DNA of 64,000 nucleotides from Psychrobacter sp. NG254 (lineage in GTDB: Bacteria; Pseudomonadota; Gammaproteobacteria; Pseudomonadales; Moraxellaceae): assembly GCF_015277735.1 (NCBI RefSeq), contig NZ_JADHDA010000002.1, positions 434,001 to 498,000 of the forward strand. Direction: 5' to 3'. Below are positions 37,828 through 47,988 of the stretch, in pieces. Every line of letters starts with the position of its first letter. The stretch's first letter is position 1. The translations under genes were made by a program, and so were the position numbers. The notes under the pieces are model-generated. The model saw only the letters and a list, made by a program, of their open reading frames with translations, did not search any database and was not told the origin of the DNA.

Positions 37828-38883
37828 CTATAAAAACGCTTCAGGCTGCTTGGCATAAGGGCGAGCAACGTCTTTACTAATTGTACCTTTGGCCACCAGG
37901 TTTTTGAGGGTTTGGTCGAGCGTGATCATGCCATCGCCTGCACCAGTTTGAATAGCAGAGTACATTTGAGCAATTTTATTTTCACGTATCAAGTTACGGA
38001 TAGCAGGTGTCCCTAGCATGATTTCGTGCGCTGCCACACGGCCTCCTACTTGACGCTTTAATAGGGTTTGTGAAATAACGGCTTGTAGTGACTCCGACAG
38101 CATTGCACGGATCATGTCTTTTTCTGCAGCGGGGAACACGTCGATGACACGGTCAATAGTTTTGGCTGCTGAACTGGTATGTAGCGTGCCAAATACCAAA
38201 TGTCCTGTTTCAGCTGCTGTCAGTGCCAAGCGAATGGTCTCAAGGTCACGCAGCTCACCCACCAAAATCACATCTGGATCTTCGCGTAGAGCTGAACGTA
38301 GAGCTGGTTCAAAGCCTAATGTGTCACGATGGACTTCACGTTGGTTGATCAGGCTCTTTTTGGATTCGTGGACAAACTCAATTGGATCTTCAATGGTCAA
38401 AATATGCTCTTTACGGCTCTCATTGATATAATCGATCATGGCAGCAAGCGTGGTTGATTTACCAGACCCTGTTGGACCGGTAACCAGTACCACCCCACGT
38501 TTGAAATCCGATACACGTCTGAAAACCTCGCCCATGCCCAAATCTTCCATGGTCAATACTTTGGATGGAATGGTACGAAACACCGCACCTGCACCGCGGT
38601 TCTGATTGAAGGCATTGACACGAAAACGTGCCAAATTTGGAATTTCAAAAGAAAAATCCGTCTCAAAAAACTCTTCGAAGTCAGCCCGTTGCTTATCATT
38701 CATGATGTCATAAATGAGCTGATGTACCACTTGATGGGTCATTGAAGGCATATTGATACGCGTCATTTCACCATCAACACGAATCATCGCTGGCATGCCG
38801 GCTGAAATATGTAAATCTGACGCCTTATGTTTGACCGTAAAACGCAATAAATCTTCGATGCTTAAATTGTTTTTCTCAGACAT
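37828..38883 (-). CDS. pilT: Type IV pilus retraction ATPase PilT
   Basis: Powers pilus depolymerisation for twitching motility, surface sensing and DNA uptake. 351 residues. The N-terminal PAS-like domain begins ASDLHISAG; Walker A GPTGSGKST is at residues 136-144, with TIEDPIEFVHES, the Walker B region VILVGELRD and TGHLVFGTLHTSS. The family-specific AIRNLIRE motif (AIRNLIRENKIAQM) is present. First of a pilT-pilU pair and divergent from yggS, the order seen in Pseudomonas and Acinetobacter. Genes for the assembly ATPase PilB are not in the window. Confidence 0.96.
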   Translation of the reverse strand: MSEKNNLSIEDLLRFTVKHKASDLHISAGMPAMIRVDGEMTRINMPSMTHQVVHQLIYDIMNDKQRADFEEFFETDFSFEIPNLARFRVNAFNQNRGAGAVFRTIPSKVLTMEDLGMGEVFRRVSDFKRGVVLVTGPTGSGKSTTLAAMIDYINESRKEHILTIEDPIEFVHESKKSLINQREVHRDTLGFEPALRSALREDPDVILVGELRDLETIRLALTAAETGHLVFGTLHTSSAAKTIDRVIDVFPAAEKDMIRAMLSESLQAVISQTLLKRQVGGRVAAHEIMLGTPAIRNLIRENKIAQMYSAIQTGAGDGMITLDQTLKNLVAKGTISKDVARPYAKQPEAFL

Positions 38884-39251
38884 AATCAGATATTCCTATC
38901 AATCAGTAAGGGTAGTACAGAAGCGCACAAGAGCACGTGGTAGACTGTCAATGAACTATTTTGCTAGGCCCAACTTAGTATGGCGAGACCGTGAATACAA
39001 TGTAGTCTTCACCATTGCTACCACATTTGGTGGCAAATGTTAAACCATGTAACAATATCATAACAAGACTGTAGAGATTTAACCATCTACCATATAGTCA
39101 AAATGCAAAATTAGTTTTCGTAAGATTCATGTGTACAAGACAGTATTTACTAGGTATTGATGACATATTGTTGATGAGCAAGTGTTTTTATATATAAAGC
39201 GCACTACAACAGAACAGCAAAAAAAATGAATAAATTTTGAGAGTGATACAG
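38884..39251. other. Divergent region between pilT and yggS
   Basis: 368 bases with no credible gene; it must carry the two outward promoters. No clear promoter pair was recognised by eye. Confidence 0.45.
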
Positions 39252-39989
39252 ATGAAAGACATGACAGAGACAGACAAGAATATCGATAAATTGGCACTTA
39301 TTGAAAATTGGCAGCAAGTCAAAGAGAAAATGATGCAAGCTTATGAGCAGGCACCTGAGAAAGCGGTTGCCCCTATTGATAACAGAATTTTATTGGCTGT
39401 CTCAAAAACCAAGCCTGCTGAGATGTTGGCAATATTAGCAAAAGAGGGGCAGTGCCACTTTGGGGAAAATTATCTACAAGAAGCGATCGAAAAAATCACT
39501 ACTTTAAAAGTGCAACCCGAAGGCAAAGACATCGTTTGGCATTATATCGGTAGTGTTCAGCGTAATAAAACCCGTGATATTGCCGAGCATTTCGATTGGG
39601 TGCAAACACTTGAGCGCGATATTATCGCCAAGCGCCTGAACGACCAGCGTCCAGCTGACTTGCCTCCGCTGAATGTGCTGATTCAGCTGAATATCGACGA
39701 TGAGGATAGTAAGTCAGGCTGTCTACCGGCTCAGCTACCAGAGCTGATCACTGCGATCAAAGACTATGAGCGCTTACAGCTGCGCGGGCTGATGATTATA
39801 CCTGCCAAGGCAGATACCGATGCTTTTGCTCGCACCAAAGCGCTGTTTGAGGAGGTCCAAGTGAGCCACCCAGAGCTGAGCACTTGGGATACGCTTAGTA
39901 TGGGAATGAGTGGTGATATGACAGAGGCAATAGACAATGGCTCGACGATGGTACGTGTTGGCACTGCTATCTTTGGTACACGAAGCTAA
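39252..39989 (+). CDS. yggS: YggS/PLPBP family pyridoxal phosphate homeostasis protein
   Basis: 245 residues, TIM-barrel fold binding PLP through the lysine of LLAVSKTKP (K52). HFGENYLQEA and LSMGMSGDMTEAI are the family hallmarks (phosphate-binding end of the barrel). No enzymatic activity is known; it balances free PLP and amino-acid pools. The open frame starts at a TTG at 39237, but ATG 39252 with GAGAG eight bases before it is more likely. An insert of about 15 residues near the start makes it slightly long. Divergent from pilT as in other Pseudomonadales. Confidence 0.93.
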   Translation: MKDMTETDKNIDKLALIENWQQVKEKMMQAYEQAPEKAVAPIDNRILLAVSKTKPAEMLAILAKEGQCHFGENYLQEAIEKITTLKVQPEGKDIVWHYIGSVQRNKTRDIAEHFDWVQTLERDIIAKRLNDQRPADLPPLNVLIQLNIDDEDSKSGCLPAQLPELITAIKDYERLQLRGLMIIPAKADTDAFARTKALFEEVQVSHPELSTWDTLSMGMSGDMTEAIDNGSTMVRVGTAIFGTRS

Positions 39990-40134
39990 GGCGTTTCTTC
40001 TTTATGACGTGCTCAATCACATTATGATGAAGAAATGCCTCAGCCTTAAGAGTACTTAAGGGTAGTAAGCGAATAGATACAAAGTTTACTTTCAGTAGAC
40101 CAAGCTCATAGAGACAGCCTATCCGATCGATGCA

Positions 40135-41409
40135 TCAGATAGGCTCTTCTAATTTGGTTACCAGCATCTGAGTGATTTTGAGATTGTCAGTCGCGATAAT
40201 CTCAAACCGATAATTGGCATACTCAATAGTATCAGTCTTTTTGGGAATTTTGCGCAGCATATACATCATAAAACCGCTGATGGTTTCATAGTTCTGACTG
40301 CGTGGTAAGTCGACAATATCCAATGCGCGAATCACGTCTTCAATAGGAGTCATGCCGTCGATCAGCCAAGAGTTGTCTGTACGCTGGACAATAGGCTGCT
40401 CCTCAAGCGTCACAAGCTCTCCCATGACAATACTCATCACATCTTTTAATGTGATAACGCCCACCACTAGGCCATATTCATTGACGATAACCGCAAAATC
40501 AGCGCCAGTAGATTTGAACATCTCTAGTACTTCAAACAAAGACAAGGTATCTGGCACAAAGAGCGCTGGCTTTAATAGGGTTTTGTCCGTTAAGCCAACT
40601 TCTTGCTGATTTAGAACCAACGCTAAAAAACTTCGAGACTCTACATAACCAACAATATGCTCTAAATCATCATCATGACAGACCAAAAATTTATTGTGTG
40701 GTTGCTCAATCATGATTTGAACCACCTCTTCGGTACTGGTCTTGGTATCAAAATACACGATATTCTCTCGTGGATTCATGACTGAGGTGACCGTGCGTTC
40801 TTGCATATCAAAGATGTTTTCTATCAAATGATGTTCTTGCTTTTTTATCACACCTGCTTCAGCACCAGCATCCATGACGGCATAAATGTCTTCTGGTGTC
40901 ATATCGTCTTGGCGAATGGTAGAGATACCAAGCAGTTTAAAGAGGGTGTTCGCGGCTCCATCGAACACCCAGATGACGGGTTTTAACACAAAAATCAATA
41001 TCATCATTGGGCGCACTAGCCGTACCGCGATGGCTTCACTGTCTGACATGGCCAATCGTCTGGGCATCAGATCGGCCAATAAAGAGAACAGGCTGGTAAT
41101 GAGCACAAACGATATGACCGAGGCCACGGCTTCACTATTGAACAGTTTTTGTAAATAAGGGCTGATGGCGGATTCGCCCACGGCACCGGCGGAAATAGCG
41201 ACTGCGTTTAATAAAACCTGTACCACAGTGATGAAGCTACCAGGATGTTCCTGCATTTTTAGGACATCAAAGGCGCGAACATCCCCTTCTTTTGCCATGA
41301 TCTGTAGCTTGATTTTGCGTCCGGCAGCAATGGCAATCTCAGAAGCAGAAACACAAGCACTTAGTGCAAGCAATAAAATAAGAAAAACACTAGCGGTAAG
41401 CAAACTCAT
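40135..41409 (-). CDS. CNNM/CBS-domain membrane protein (YfjD/CorC group)
   Basis: 424 residues. The N-terminal DUF21/CNNM domain (about residues 1-190) has three or four membrane helices and opens with a long hydrophobic segment. Two CBS domains (about residues 205-325; VTSVMNPRENIVYF and FVPDTLSLFEVLEMF) follow, then a CorC_HlyC-type C-terminal domain. Such proteins are linked to magnesium or cobalt efflux; the old name haemolysin is misleading. CBS domains probably sense adenine nucleotides. A hairpin AGCCTAT/ATAGGCT spans its stop codon (40116-40145) and may be its terminator. Confidence 0.88.
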   Translation of the reverse strand: MSLLTASVFLILLLALSACVSASEIAIAAGRKIKLQIMAKEGDVRAFDVLKMQEHPGSFITVVQVLLNAVAISAGAVGESAISPYLQKLFNSEAVASVISFVLITSLFSLLADLMPRRLAMSDSEAIAVRLVRPMMILIFVLKPVIWVFDGAANTLFKLLGISTIRQDDMTPEDIYAVMDAGAEAGVIKKQEHHLIENIFDMQERTVTSVMNPRENIVYFDTKTSTEEVVQIMIEQPHNKFLVCHDDDLEHIVGYVESRSFLALVLNQQEVGLTDKTLLKPALFVPDTLSLFEVLEMFKSTGADFAVIVNEYGLVVGVITLKDVMSIVMGELVTLEEQPIVQRTDNSWLIDGMTPIEDVIRALDIVDLPRSQNYETISGFMMYMLRKIPKKTDTIEYANYRFEIIATDNLKITQMLVTKLEEPI

Positions 41410-41528
41410 GACGTACTCGAAAAAAGAGATAGAAATAATGAAAAGACAAAGGTAATAGTAGAGAGAGAAGTAATAAATGAAAAATATTGAATATCAGAGC
41501 ATATTAAAGATTGTTAAAGATAAGAACT

Positions 41529-41553
41529 AAAAAAGCTGGGCAAGCACCCAGCT
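41529..41553 (-). terminator. Intrinsic terminator of nadE
   Basis: Stem AGCTGGG/CCCAGCT (41534-41540, 41547-41553) with a 6-base loop; on the minus strand it is followed by a T-run (41529-41534), about 110 bases past the nadE stop. Confidence 0.85.
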
Positions 41554-41663
41554 AATCATGAACATTCGATTTCTTGTAGCACTAGCTAACCAGCACCTAC
41601 TCACTTCTGACTTATATAAACCTGAGCCAGAGAAGTGAGTAGGCAACTAGAATTTACTAGCAC

Positions 41664-43355
41664 TTAGCCTTTTATTGACCATTTATTAACCAATGGGTAG
41701 CGACGTTCGCGACCAAAGGCTTTGTGGCTAATTTTGGTACCGATAGGAGATTGCAGACGTTTATATTCGCTATTGTCCACCATCTTGATGACTTTTTCGA
41801 CCATTTCTGCATCAAAGCCTTTATCGATAATTTCTTGATAGCCCATATCTCCATCGATATAAGATGCCAAGATACCATCTAAAATATCGTAATCAGGCAG
41901 GCTGTCTTGGTCTTTTTGATCAGGGCGTAGCTCAGCTGATGGTGGACGAGTAATGACTCGTTCAGGAATGACAGGCGTGTCCTCTAAACGATTGCGATAG
42001 CTTGCCAGTTTGTAAACTTGTGATTTGTACACGTCTTTTAGGACATCGAAACCGCCCGCCATATCACCGTATAGCGTTGAGTAACCAACTGCCAACTCTG
42101 ACTTATTGCCAGTGGTGATGACCAAATGACCAAATTTATTGGACAGTGCCATCAAAATAACGCCGCGCGCACGTGCTTGAATGTTCTCTTCGGTCGTGTC
42201 AGCAGGCGACTTGTTGAATAGTGGCGCTAGCGTATGACGAATGCCCTCGACCGCATCAAAAATAGGACAAACAGTATAAGAGACATTGAGGCGACGCGCC
42301 TGTGCTTGGGCATCTTCTAGGCTGATTTGAGACGTATATTCGTACGGCATCATGACCGCATATACTTTGTCAGCGCCTAATGCGTCCACAGCGATACAAA
42401 GCGTCAATGCAGAATCAATACCGCCTGATAATCCAACGATGATACCTGAAAATCCTGAATGATTGACATAGTCGCGCAGACCGACGACCAAGGCTTGATA
42501 CATCTCTGACTCACGGCTTAGGCTGAGAGGCGCTTTGGTTTGGTTGTTGAATTTCGCAGTTTTGACATCCAATGTGGCCAGTAACAGCTGATTCATAAAA
42601 CGCGGTGCTTCATGTGCGATGCTACCATCGGCTTGTACCGCCATAGAGCCACCATCAAACACCAAATCGTCTTGGCCGCCAACAGCGTTGACATAGACGA
42701 TAGGCAGTTTGTTTTCGCGGCTACGTTTAGCCAGCATGGTTTTACGACTGTCTTGTTTTTCAATCTCAAAAGGCGAGGCATTTAAGCTGACAATGAGGTC
42801 AGCACCTTGTTTTTTGAGCTCAGCAATTGGTGCTTTTTCCCATAAGTCTTCGCAGATGAGTAGGCCGATAGTAATGCCTTTATAATCAAATAAAACTTGA
42901 TTACGACCTTTGTCAAAATAACGACGCTCATCAAAGACACCATAGTTTGGCAAAATTTGCTTATGGTAAAAACCTTTTTGATGGCCGTTATGAAGGATAG
43001 CTGCAGAGTTAAACGTACCATGATGATCGACATGCGGGTAGCCGACAATCATAACGATATCATTGATATCGCTCAGCGTAGACAGGGCGCTTTTGACGCG
43101 GCCTGACAGGCTAGGGCGGAGTAATAAGTCTTGAGGAGGATAGCCTAATAGTGCCAATTCTGGAAACACAATGACATCAGCGCCTTGCTCACGGGCCTGT
43201 AATGCTAACGTACGCATTTTTTCGACATTGGCGGCAATATCACCGACCAAAAAGTGAGATTGTGCTAAAGCAAAAGTGACGGTGTCTTGTGGTTTATTGG
43301 TCTTGCTGGTATCGCTTGACGGGTTTAGATTGGGGTTATCAGTGTCTTTTGACAT
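41664..43355 (-). CDS. nadE: Glutamine-dependent NAD+ synthetase
   Basis: Last step of NAD synthesis: amidates deamido-NAD using ATP and glutamine. The N-terminal nitrilase-like glutaminase domain (about residues 25-270) has the catalytic Glu in VFPELALLGYPP (E66), a Lys in HKQILPNYGVF and the nucleophilic Cys in LLICEDLWE. The C-terminal synthetase domain has the ATP P-loop GLSGGIDSALT. Length 563 is normal for the long two-domain form. The frame is open to 43451, but ATG 43355, with AGGA upstream, starts the protein-like sequence. Single gene with its own terminator. Confidence 0.95.
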   Translation of the reverse strand: MSKDTDNPNLNPSSDTSKTNKPQDTVTFALAQSHFLVGDIAANVEKMRTLALQAREQGADVIVFPELALLGYPPQDLLLRPSLSGRVKSALSTLSDINDIVMIVGYPHVDHHGTFNSAAILHNGHQKGFYHKQILPNYGVFDERRYFDKGRNQVLFDYKGITIGLLICEDLWEKAPIAELKKQGADLIVSLNASPFEIEKQDSRKTMLAKRSRENKLPIVYVNAVGGQDDLVFDGGSMAVQADGSIAHEAPRFMNQLLLATLDVKTAKFNNQTKAPLSLSRESEMYQALVVGLRDYVNHSGFSGIIVGLSGGIDSALTLCIAVDALGADKVYAVMMPYEYTSQISLEDAQAQARRLNVSYTVCPIFDAVEGIRHTLAPLFNKSPADTTEENIQARARGVILMALSNKFGHLVITTGNKSELAVGYSTLYGDMAGGFDVLKDVYKSQVYKLASYRNRLEDTPVIPERVITRPPSAELRPDQKDQDSLPDYDILDGILASYIDGDMGYQEIIDKGFDAEMVEKVIKMVDNSEYKRLQSPIGTKISHKAFGRERRYPLVNKWSIKG

Positions 43356-44252
43356 TGTTATTGTTCCTATCGATATATTATTAAAATGTGGTGGATAAAG
43401 TTGGTTAAAGTAAATCCAAAATTGACTCAAAAAACAGCCCTTACAAATCAAGTTCGAATATTGAACCGATGTGATGAGCCTAATACCTGCATACGCTTTT
43501 ATGTGGTTTTTAAGATGACAGTGTTACGAGTACGGTCTTATAAGTACAATGTTAAAAGTACCATCCTCAAAATGGGTTTTTATAATAGTCTCAAAAACAA
43601 CAATAAATGAGGGTTTTAGAATACTATCAACCAATATAATGTCTTTACAACAGCGTAAATAAATACGATTAGATAAGCTTGACTACACTGAAAAGCTTAA
43701 AATAATGGTTTTAGTATAACATCAATTGTCGAGACAAATAGAACGCACCAGTGAATTCCCTTATAAGATAACAGTTTAATAGTCAGTCATAAAAGCAGTT
43801 TTTGTGGCAGTATTTTTACACACCAAATCCATGGATAACAGGCTAGTTATTATTGTCATCATCTAGTAAGCTTGCATAGACAAAGTTGTAAGTAAAGGTT
43901 ACAACATAGCGTTATATAAGTCGCATACTTTATTGCATAATAAAACGTGATAGCAGCGCTATTTAAGGTATTTACCACTAGCGTTATAAGCTGCCAACCT
44001 ATGACTACTATTATTTGACGATGCTATGTGATGCTATACGACAAATGATGTGATCACGTCATATGTTCTCACAAATGGATCATATTTTTAGTTATATATT
44101 TAGAACCATAAGTTTAAAACCTTATCTTCATAATTTACCACCCTCGTCAGTGGATATCGTTTGCAGGCACGGCCTACAGACTGGTATTCATCGCATATTT
44201 GTAAACTGGCCAGTAACGTTATCGTTTGCTGTCCACTCTTGGTTTATACGCT
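43356..44252. other. Long non-coding region between nadE and the AI-2E family gene
   Basis: 897 AT-rich bases. Small open frames exist on the plus strand (for example 43386-43610 and 44063-44260), but none has a ribosome site or recognisable product. No tRNA, large hairpin or repeat was seen. It separates two divergent genes and so holds both promoters, yet is much longer than they need. Confidence 0.45.
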
Positions 44253-45416
44253 ATGATTGAAAACTGGACAAAAGAATTTATCATCCAACGCTTATTGGCA
44301 ATTACATTACTGATTGCGCTATTTGTACTGTGCTTTCAAGTGGTGCAGTTTTTTATTGTACCGGCACTGTGGGCAGCGATTTTGGCGTATGTTACGTTTC
44401 CGATTTATAACTTTTTTCATGAAAAGGTCAAGCTAAGTCCTAATTTTAGTGCGGCTATCATGACGATGAGTATCTCCTTAATAATAGGCGTGCCGCTTGT
44501 AATCGGGGTCTTTGTCTTGCAGCAAGAAGCGCTCAGTTTAATCAGTAATTTGGTTTATCGTATCAAAGTGGGATATTTGGATGTGCCTGATTCTGTCAAA
44601 GACTTGCCTATTATTGGGCAGCAAGTCAAAGATGTGCTATGGCGAATCAATAAAAACCCTGAAGGGACGTTAGAGGCCTTTCGCCTTTGGGTTCAGTCGC
44701 ACTTATATTATGGCAAAGTTGCATTCGATGTGGTGTTCAGTAGTTTGGCAAAGCTTGGTATGGCGCTGATGACCCTGTTCTTTTTCTACCGTGATGGTAC
44801 CAGTTTGGTTCGTCAGATTCGCCAAGCACTGCGCAATATCATTGGCAATCGCATTGATGGCTACATCGACTCTGTCGGTACGACCACGCGTGCTGTGGTA
44901 TATGGTATTGGACTAACAGCATTGGCACAGGCTCTATTGGCTGGTGTAGGCTACTATTTCGCTAGTGCACCAAGTCCGATTTTATTGACCATTGTGACTT
45001 TTATTGTTGCCTTGATTCCATTTGGCACACCATTCGCTTGGGGCGCTATCTCTATTTGGTTAATGAGTCAAGGGCATACCACAGAAGGTATTGGCTTGGC
45101 ATTATGGGGCGTATTGGTTATCAGTTGGGTTGATAATTTGATTCGTCCTATCGTCATTAGCGGCGCGACCAAAATTCCCTTTATTATTATTTTTATCGGA
45201 GTATTGGGCGGCTTGACAGCTTTTGGTTTCGTGGGCTTGTTTATAGGCCCTGTGGTATTGGCTATTGGACTTGCGGTATGGCGTGAGTGGATATCGCAGC
45301 ACAAAAACGAGATATTCGCTCAGCAAGAAATATTGCTGTCTGATCCTCAGGCGCGGCCGCCATCGAGATCGCGAGAGCGAGAGCCAGAACCAGAACAAAA
45401 TACCAATGATGTCTGA
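44253..45416 (+). CDS. AI-2E (PerM/YhhT) family membrane transporter
   Basis: 387 residues with about eight membrane helices in the PerM pattern: two pairs near the N-terminus, a soluble amphipathic region (about residues 85-170), then four or five helices containing IVALIPFGTPFAWG and the conserved WVDNLIRPIVISG. Family members export small molecules or ions; autoinducer-2 export is shown only for TqsA. The frame begins with TTG at 44226, but ATG 44253 is taken as the start; neither has a good ribosome site. The tail is Arg/Glu/Pro-rich. pdxB follows 59 bases on and may be cotranscribed. Confidence 0.87.
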   Translation: MIENWTKEFIIQRLLAITLLIALFVLCFQVVQFFIVPALWAAILAYVTFPIYNFFHEKVKLSPNFSAAIMTMSISLIIGVPLVIGVFVLQQEALSLISNLVYRIKVGYLDVPDSVKDLPIIGQQVKDVLWRINKNPEGTLEAFRLWVQSHLYYGKVAFDVVFSSLAKLGMALMTLFFFYRDGTSLVRQIRQALRNIIGNRIDGYIDSVGTTTRAVVYGIGLTALAQALLAGVGYYFASAPSPILLTIVTFIVALIPFGTPFAWGAISIWLMSQGHTTEGIGLALWGVLVISWVDNLIRPIVISGATKIPFIIIFIGVLGGLTAFGFVGLFIGPVVLAIGLAVWREWISQHKNEIFAQQEILLSDPQARPPSRSREREPEPEQNTNDV

Positions 45417-45475
45417 GCTAGAGTCTGCCAATGACAGGTGCAATGATTGATAACTAATAAAGACGTTGAAATGCT

Positions 45476-46621
45476 ATGAAAGATCAGACTGATATGACCA
45501 ACGCCATAACCATCGTGGCAGATAGTAATATTGCCAGTTTAGAGGCATTTTTTAATGCCTCAACACTTGGTCAAATGAATGAGCAAACCGTGAATATCAT
45601 CACGGTGGCGGGTCGAGATATTGATGCAGCATTACTTGCCAAGATACAGCCAAGCATTTTGCTCATACGTTCTGTGACCCCAGTAAACGAAGCGTTGTTG
45701 GCTGACAATCGAAGCGTACAGTTTGTCGGTTCTGCGACCATTGGTACCGATCATGTCGATCAAGATTATCTGTCAACCCGTCAGATTACTTTTGCTAATG
45801 CTGCGGGCTGTAGCAAGCATTCTGTGGCGCAGTACGTGCTAACGGCTATATTGACGTTACGCCCATACTATTTACAGCAGCCGTTGCCGTCATTGACATT
45901 GGGCATCATTGGGCTTGGTAATATCGGCAGTACACTGGCTCAGTATGCTGATGATTTAGGCTGGCAGGTATTGGGCTACGATCCATTATTGCCAAGCTCT
46001 AATATTAATAATGCCAGCCTCGAACAAGTCCTGACCCAAAGCGATGTGATCAGCCTGCATGTGCCTCTGACAAATGCAAAAGAGGATAATAATCCTAAAG
46101 GTAGTGATTATCCGACCCGACATCTGATTGATGCAAAGACATTGGCAATGATGCCGTCCGATACCATGCTGATCAATAGTGCACGTGGCCCTGTTATTAA
46201 TGCAAAAGATCTAGCAGTAGATATAGAACGTACTGGGCGTCAAGTGGTGCTAGATGTGTTCGAGCACGAGCCACAAGTTCCAGAAAGCCTACTGTCCAAG
46301 CTTGCTATCGCCACGCCGCACATCGCTGGCTATACGCTAGAAGGTAAATTGCGTGGCACGCAAATCATTTATGATGCGCTATGTGAGAAACTGGCCGTTA
46401 TACCTATGCAGTCTATGCATACGTTATTACCGCTTAACTTATTTCTATGGTCTGAATTAAAAGCGCATCCAGATAGACTGATAAAGTTTTATGACATCAT
46501 GCAAGATGATGCATCACTGCGAGATAAAGTATCTGGTGAAACACCTGAGCGGCAAGTCAGCGGTGCTGACTTTGATGGGCTAAGACGTACCTATCACCTG
46601 CGCCGTGAGTGGCAGTCTTAA
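45476..46621 (+). CDS. pdxB: Erythronate-4-phosphate dehydrogenase
   Basis: Second step of the DXP-independent route to pyridoxal 5'-phosphate: oxidises 4-phosphoerythronate. 381 residues of the D-2-hydroxyacid dehydrogenase fold. GSATIGTDHVD and NAAGCSKHSVAQYV are PdxB-specific, the NAD motif is GIIGLGNIGS, and the catalytic His is in the late TPHIAGYTLEGK. The C-terminal dimerisation domain of PdxB is present. ATG 45494 is an equally good start, as neither has a strong ribosome site. With yggS elsewhere in the window this is a second link to vitamin B6 but not a shared operon. Confidence 0.93.
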   Translation: MKDQTDMTNAITIVADSNIASLEAFFNASTLGQMNEQTVNIITVAGRDIDAALLAKIQPSILLIRSVTPVNEALLADNRSVQFVGSATIGTDHVDQDYLSTRQITFANAAGCSKHSVAQYVLTAILTLRPYYLQQPLPSLTLGIIGLGNIGSTLAQYADDLGWQVLGYDPLLPSSNINNASLEQVLTQSDVISLHVPLTNAKEDNNPKGSDYPTRHLIDAKTLAMMPSDTMLINSARGPVINAKDLAVDIERTGRQVVLDVFEHEPQVPESLLSKLAIATPHIAGYTLEGKLRGTQIIYDALCEKLAVIPMQSMHTLLPLNLFLWSELKAHPDRLIKFYDIMQDDASLRDKVSGETPERQVSGADFDGLRRTYHLRREWQS

Positions 46622-46703
46622 GGTGTCAAATACACGGTTCAAGCATTTGCTTTTAGTCATCGATGTTTAGTTATTTACAGCGCATCAGTTGCAGCGAGTT
46701 ATT

Positions 46704-47747
46704 ATGAGTCAATCAAGCAGTATCCTAAATTCACACGCTAAACCAACGTATGCGCCAACCATGACACTGGCGATGGCGCAGCGCCGTGCACAGTTCATGA
46801 GTGAGATACGGCAGTTTTTTGAGCGTCGGCAAGTGTTAGAGGTGCAGACGCCGCTGTTGTCACAAGCGGGCAATACTGATACTTTTTTACAGTCAGTGGC
46901 AGCGAAGGTTACTTATCAAGATCGACCACATACTTATTATTTGCATACGTCACCTGAGTTTGCGATGAAACGTTTATTGGCCAGCTGGCAAGTCCCTATT
47001 TATCAGATTTGTCCTGTCTTTCGAGACAACGAAATAGGCGTTCGTCACAATATCGAATTTACGATGCTCGAGTGGTATCAGCCACATTACAGCCTAGACG
47101 ATATGGCCGCTGAGCTGAATGAATTGCTAGAGGCGTTATATGGTCATCCGGTAGTGATGAGTCACTATCGCTATGTCGATGCCTTTATGGACTTTGTGGG
47201 AATACATCCACTGACAGCAAATCTGACAGCTTTACAAGCAGTGGCAGAGGATAGGGGGCTGCTAGGATTTGATTTTAATGACATCGATACCAATGCTGGT
47301 ACGGGTGCCAACACTGAAGAAAATCGCCGCCAAAACTGGTTGGATTTACTGTTTAGCCATGCAGTAGAACCACATTTGGGTCATGATTTGCCAACGCTGA
47401 TTATAGATTATCCGCCTGCGACAGCCGCATTGGCAAAGACTGCAATAGATAAAGAAGGCAATACAATCGCCAAGCGCTTTGAGCTATATATTAATGGTAT
47501 TGAGATTGCCAACGCTTATGACGAGCTGACAGATGGTCAGACATTGCGGATACGTTTTGAACAAGACAATCGGTTACGCGCACGTCATAACCTGCCCCAA
47601 ATGCCTATCGACGAGCATCTGTTGGCAGCATCTGATGATTTACTGCCTGCTAGTGGCATCGCTGTCGGTATTGATAGATTGCTAATGGTCATAACAGGCG
47701 CAGGCAGTGTAGAAGAAGTGATTCCTTTCCCTAGTGGCAAGGCGTAA
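46704..47747 (+). CDS. epmA: Elongation factor P lysine ligase EpmA (PoxA/GenX)
   Basis: Attaches beta-lysine to a conserved Lys of EF-P, which helps ribosomes through proline runs. 347 residues: a class II lysyl-tRNA synthetase catalytic core without the anticodon-binding domain. Motif 2 is FRDNEIGVRHNIEFTMLEW and motif 3 is SGIAVGIDRLLM. A TTG at 46689 opens the frame, but ATG 46704 is preferred. A short insert is present in the middle (around residue 200). The partner genes efp and epmB are not in the window. A strong terminator follows. Confidence 0.94.
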   Translation: MSQSSSILNSHAKPTYAPTMTLAMAQRRAQFMSEIRQFFERRQVLEVQTPLLSQAGNTDTFLQSVAAKVTYQDRPHTYYLHTSPEFAMKRLLASWQVPIYQICPVFRDNEIGVRHNIEFTMLEWYQPHYSLDDMAAELNELLEALYGHPVVMSHYRYVDAFMDFVGIHPLTANLTALQAVAEDRGLLGFDFNDIDTNAGTGANTEENRRQNWLDLLFSHAVEPHLGHDLPTLIIDYPPATAALAKTAIDKEGNTIAKRFELYINGIEIANAYDELTDGQTLRIRFEQDNRLRARHNLPQMPIDEHLLAASDDLLPASGIAVGIDRLLMVITGAGSVEEVIPFPSGKA

Positions 47748-47864
47748 TTCGTTAGAAGCTTTCTGTTTTATCTATACCTCTTTTATCCAGAAATTGTTTA
47801 TCTAAAACTTATTTATATCTAAGACTTATTTATAAATGACTCACTTAGCGACACAATGAATGAG

Positions 47865-47919
47865 AAAAGGTCGTTACCGATTCGCCAGTTAAGTGTCGGC
47901 GAATTGGTAACGACCTTTT
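47865..47919. terminator. Bidirectional terminator between epmA and the SDR-like gene
   Basis: A 22-bp stem with a single G-U pair (47865-47886, 47898-47919; core GGTCGTTACC) and an 11-base loop, with A- and T-tracts at the ends. Confidence 0.92.
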
Positions 47920-47988
47920 ATATGAGCAGCTTTTAAAGTTCAATATAAGCAACTAAATACGCAGCTCGATCTTTAATATTGAATTCAC

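Noticed and set aside
43386..43610. Open frame of 74 residues between nadE and the AI-2E gene
   Set aside because: Overlaps the upstream region of nadE, has no ribosome site and its composition looks like translated AT-rich non-coding DNA.
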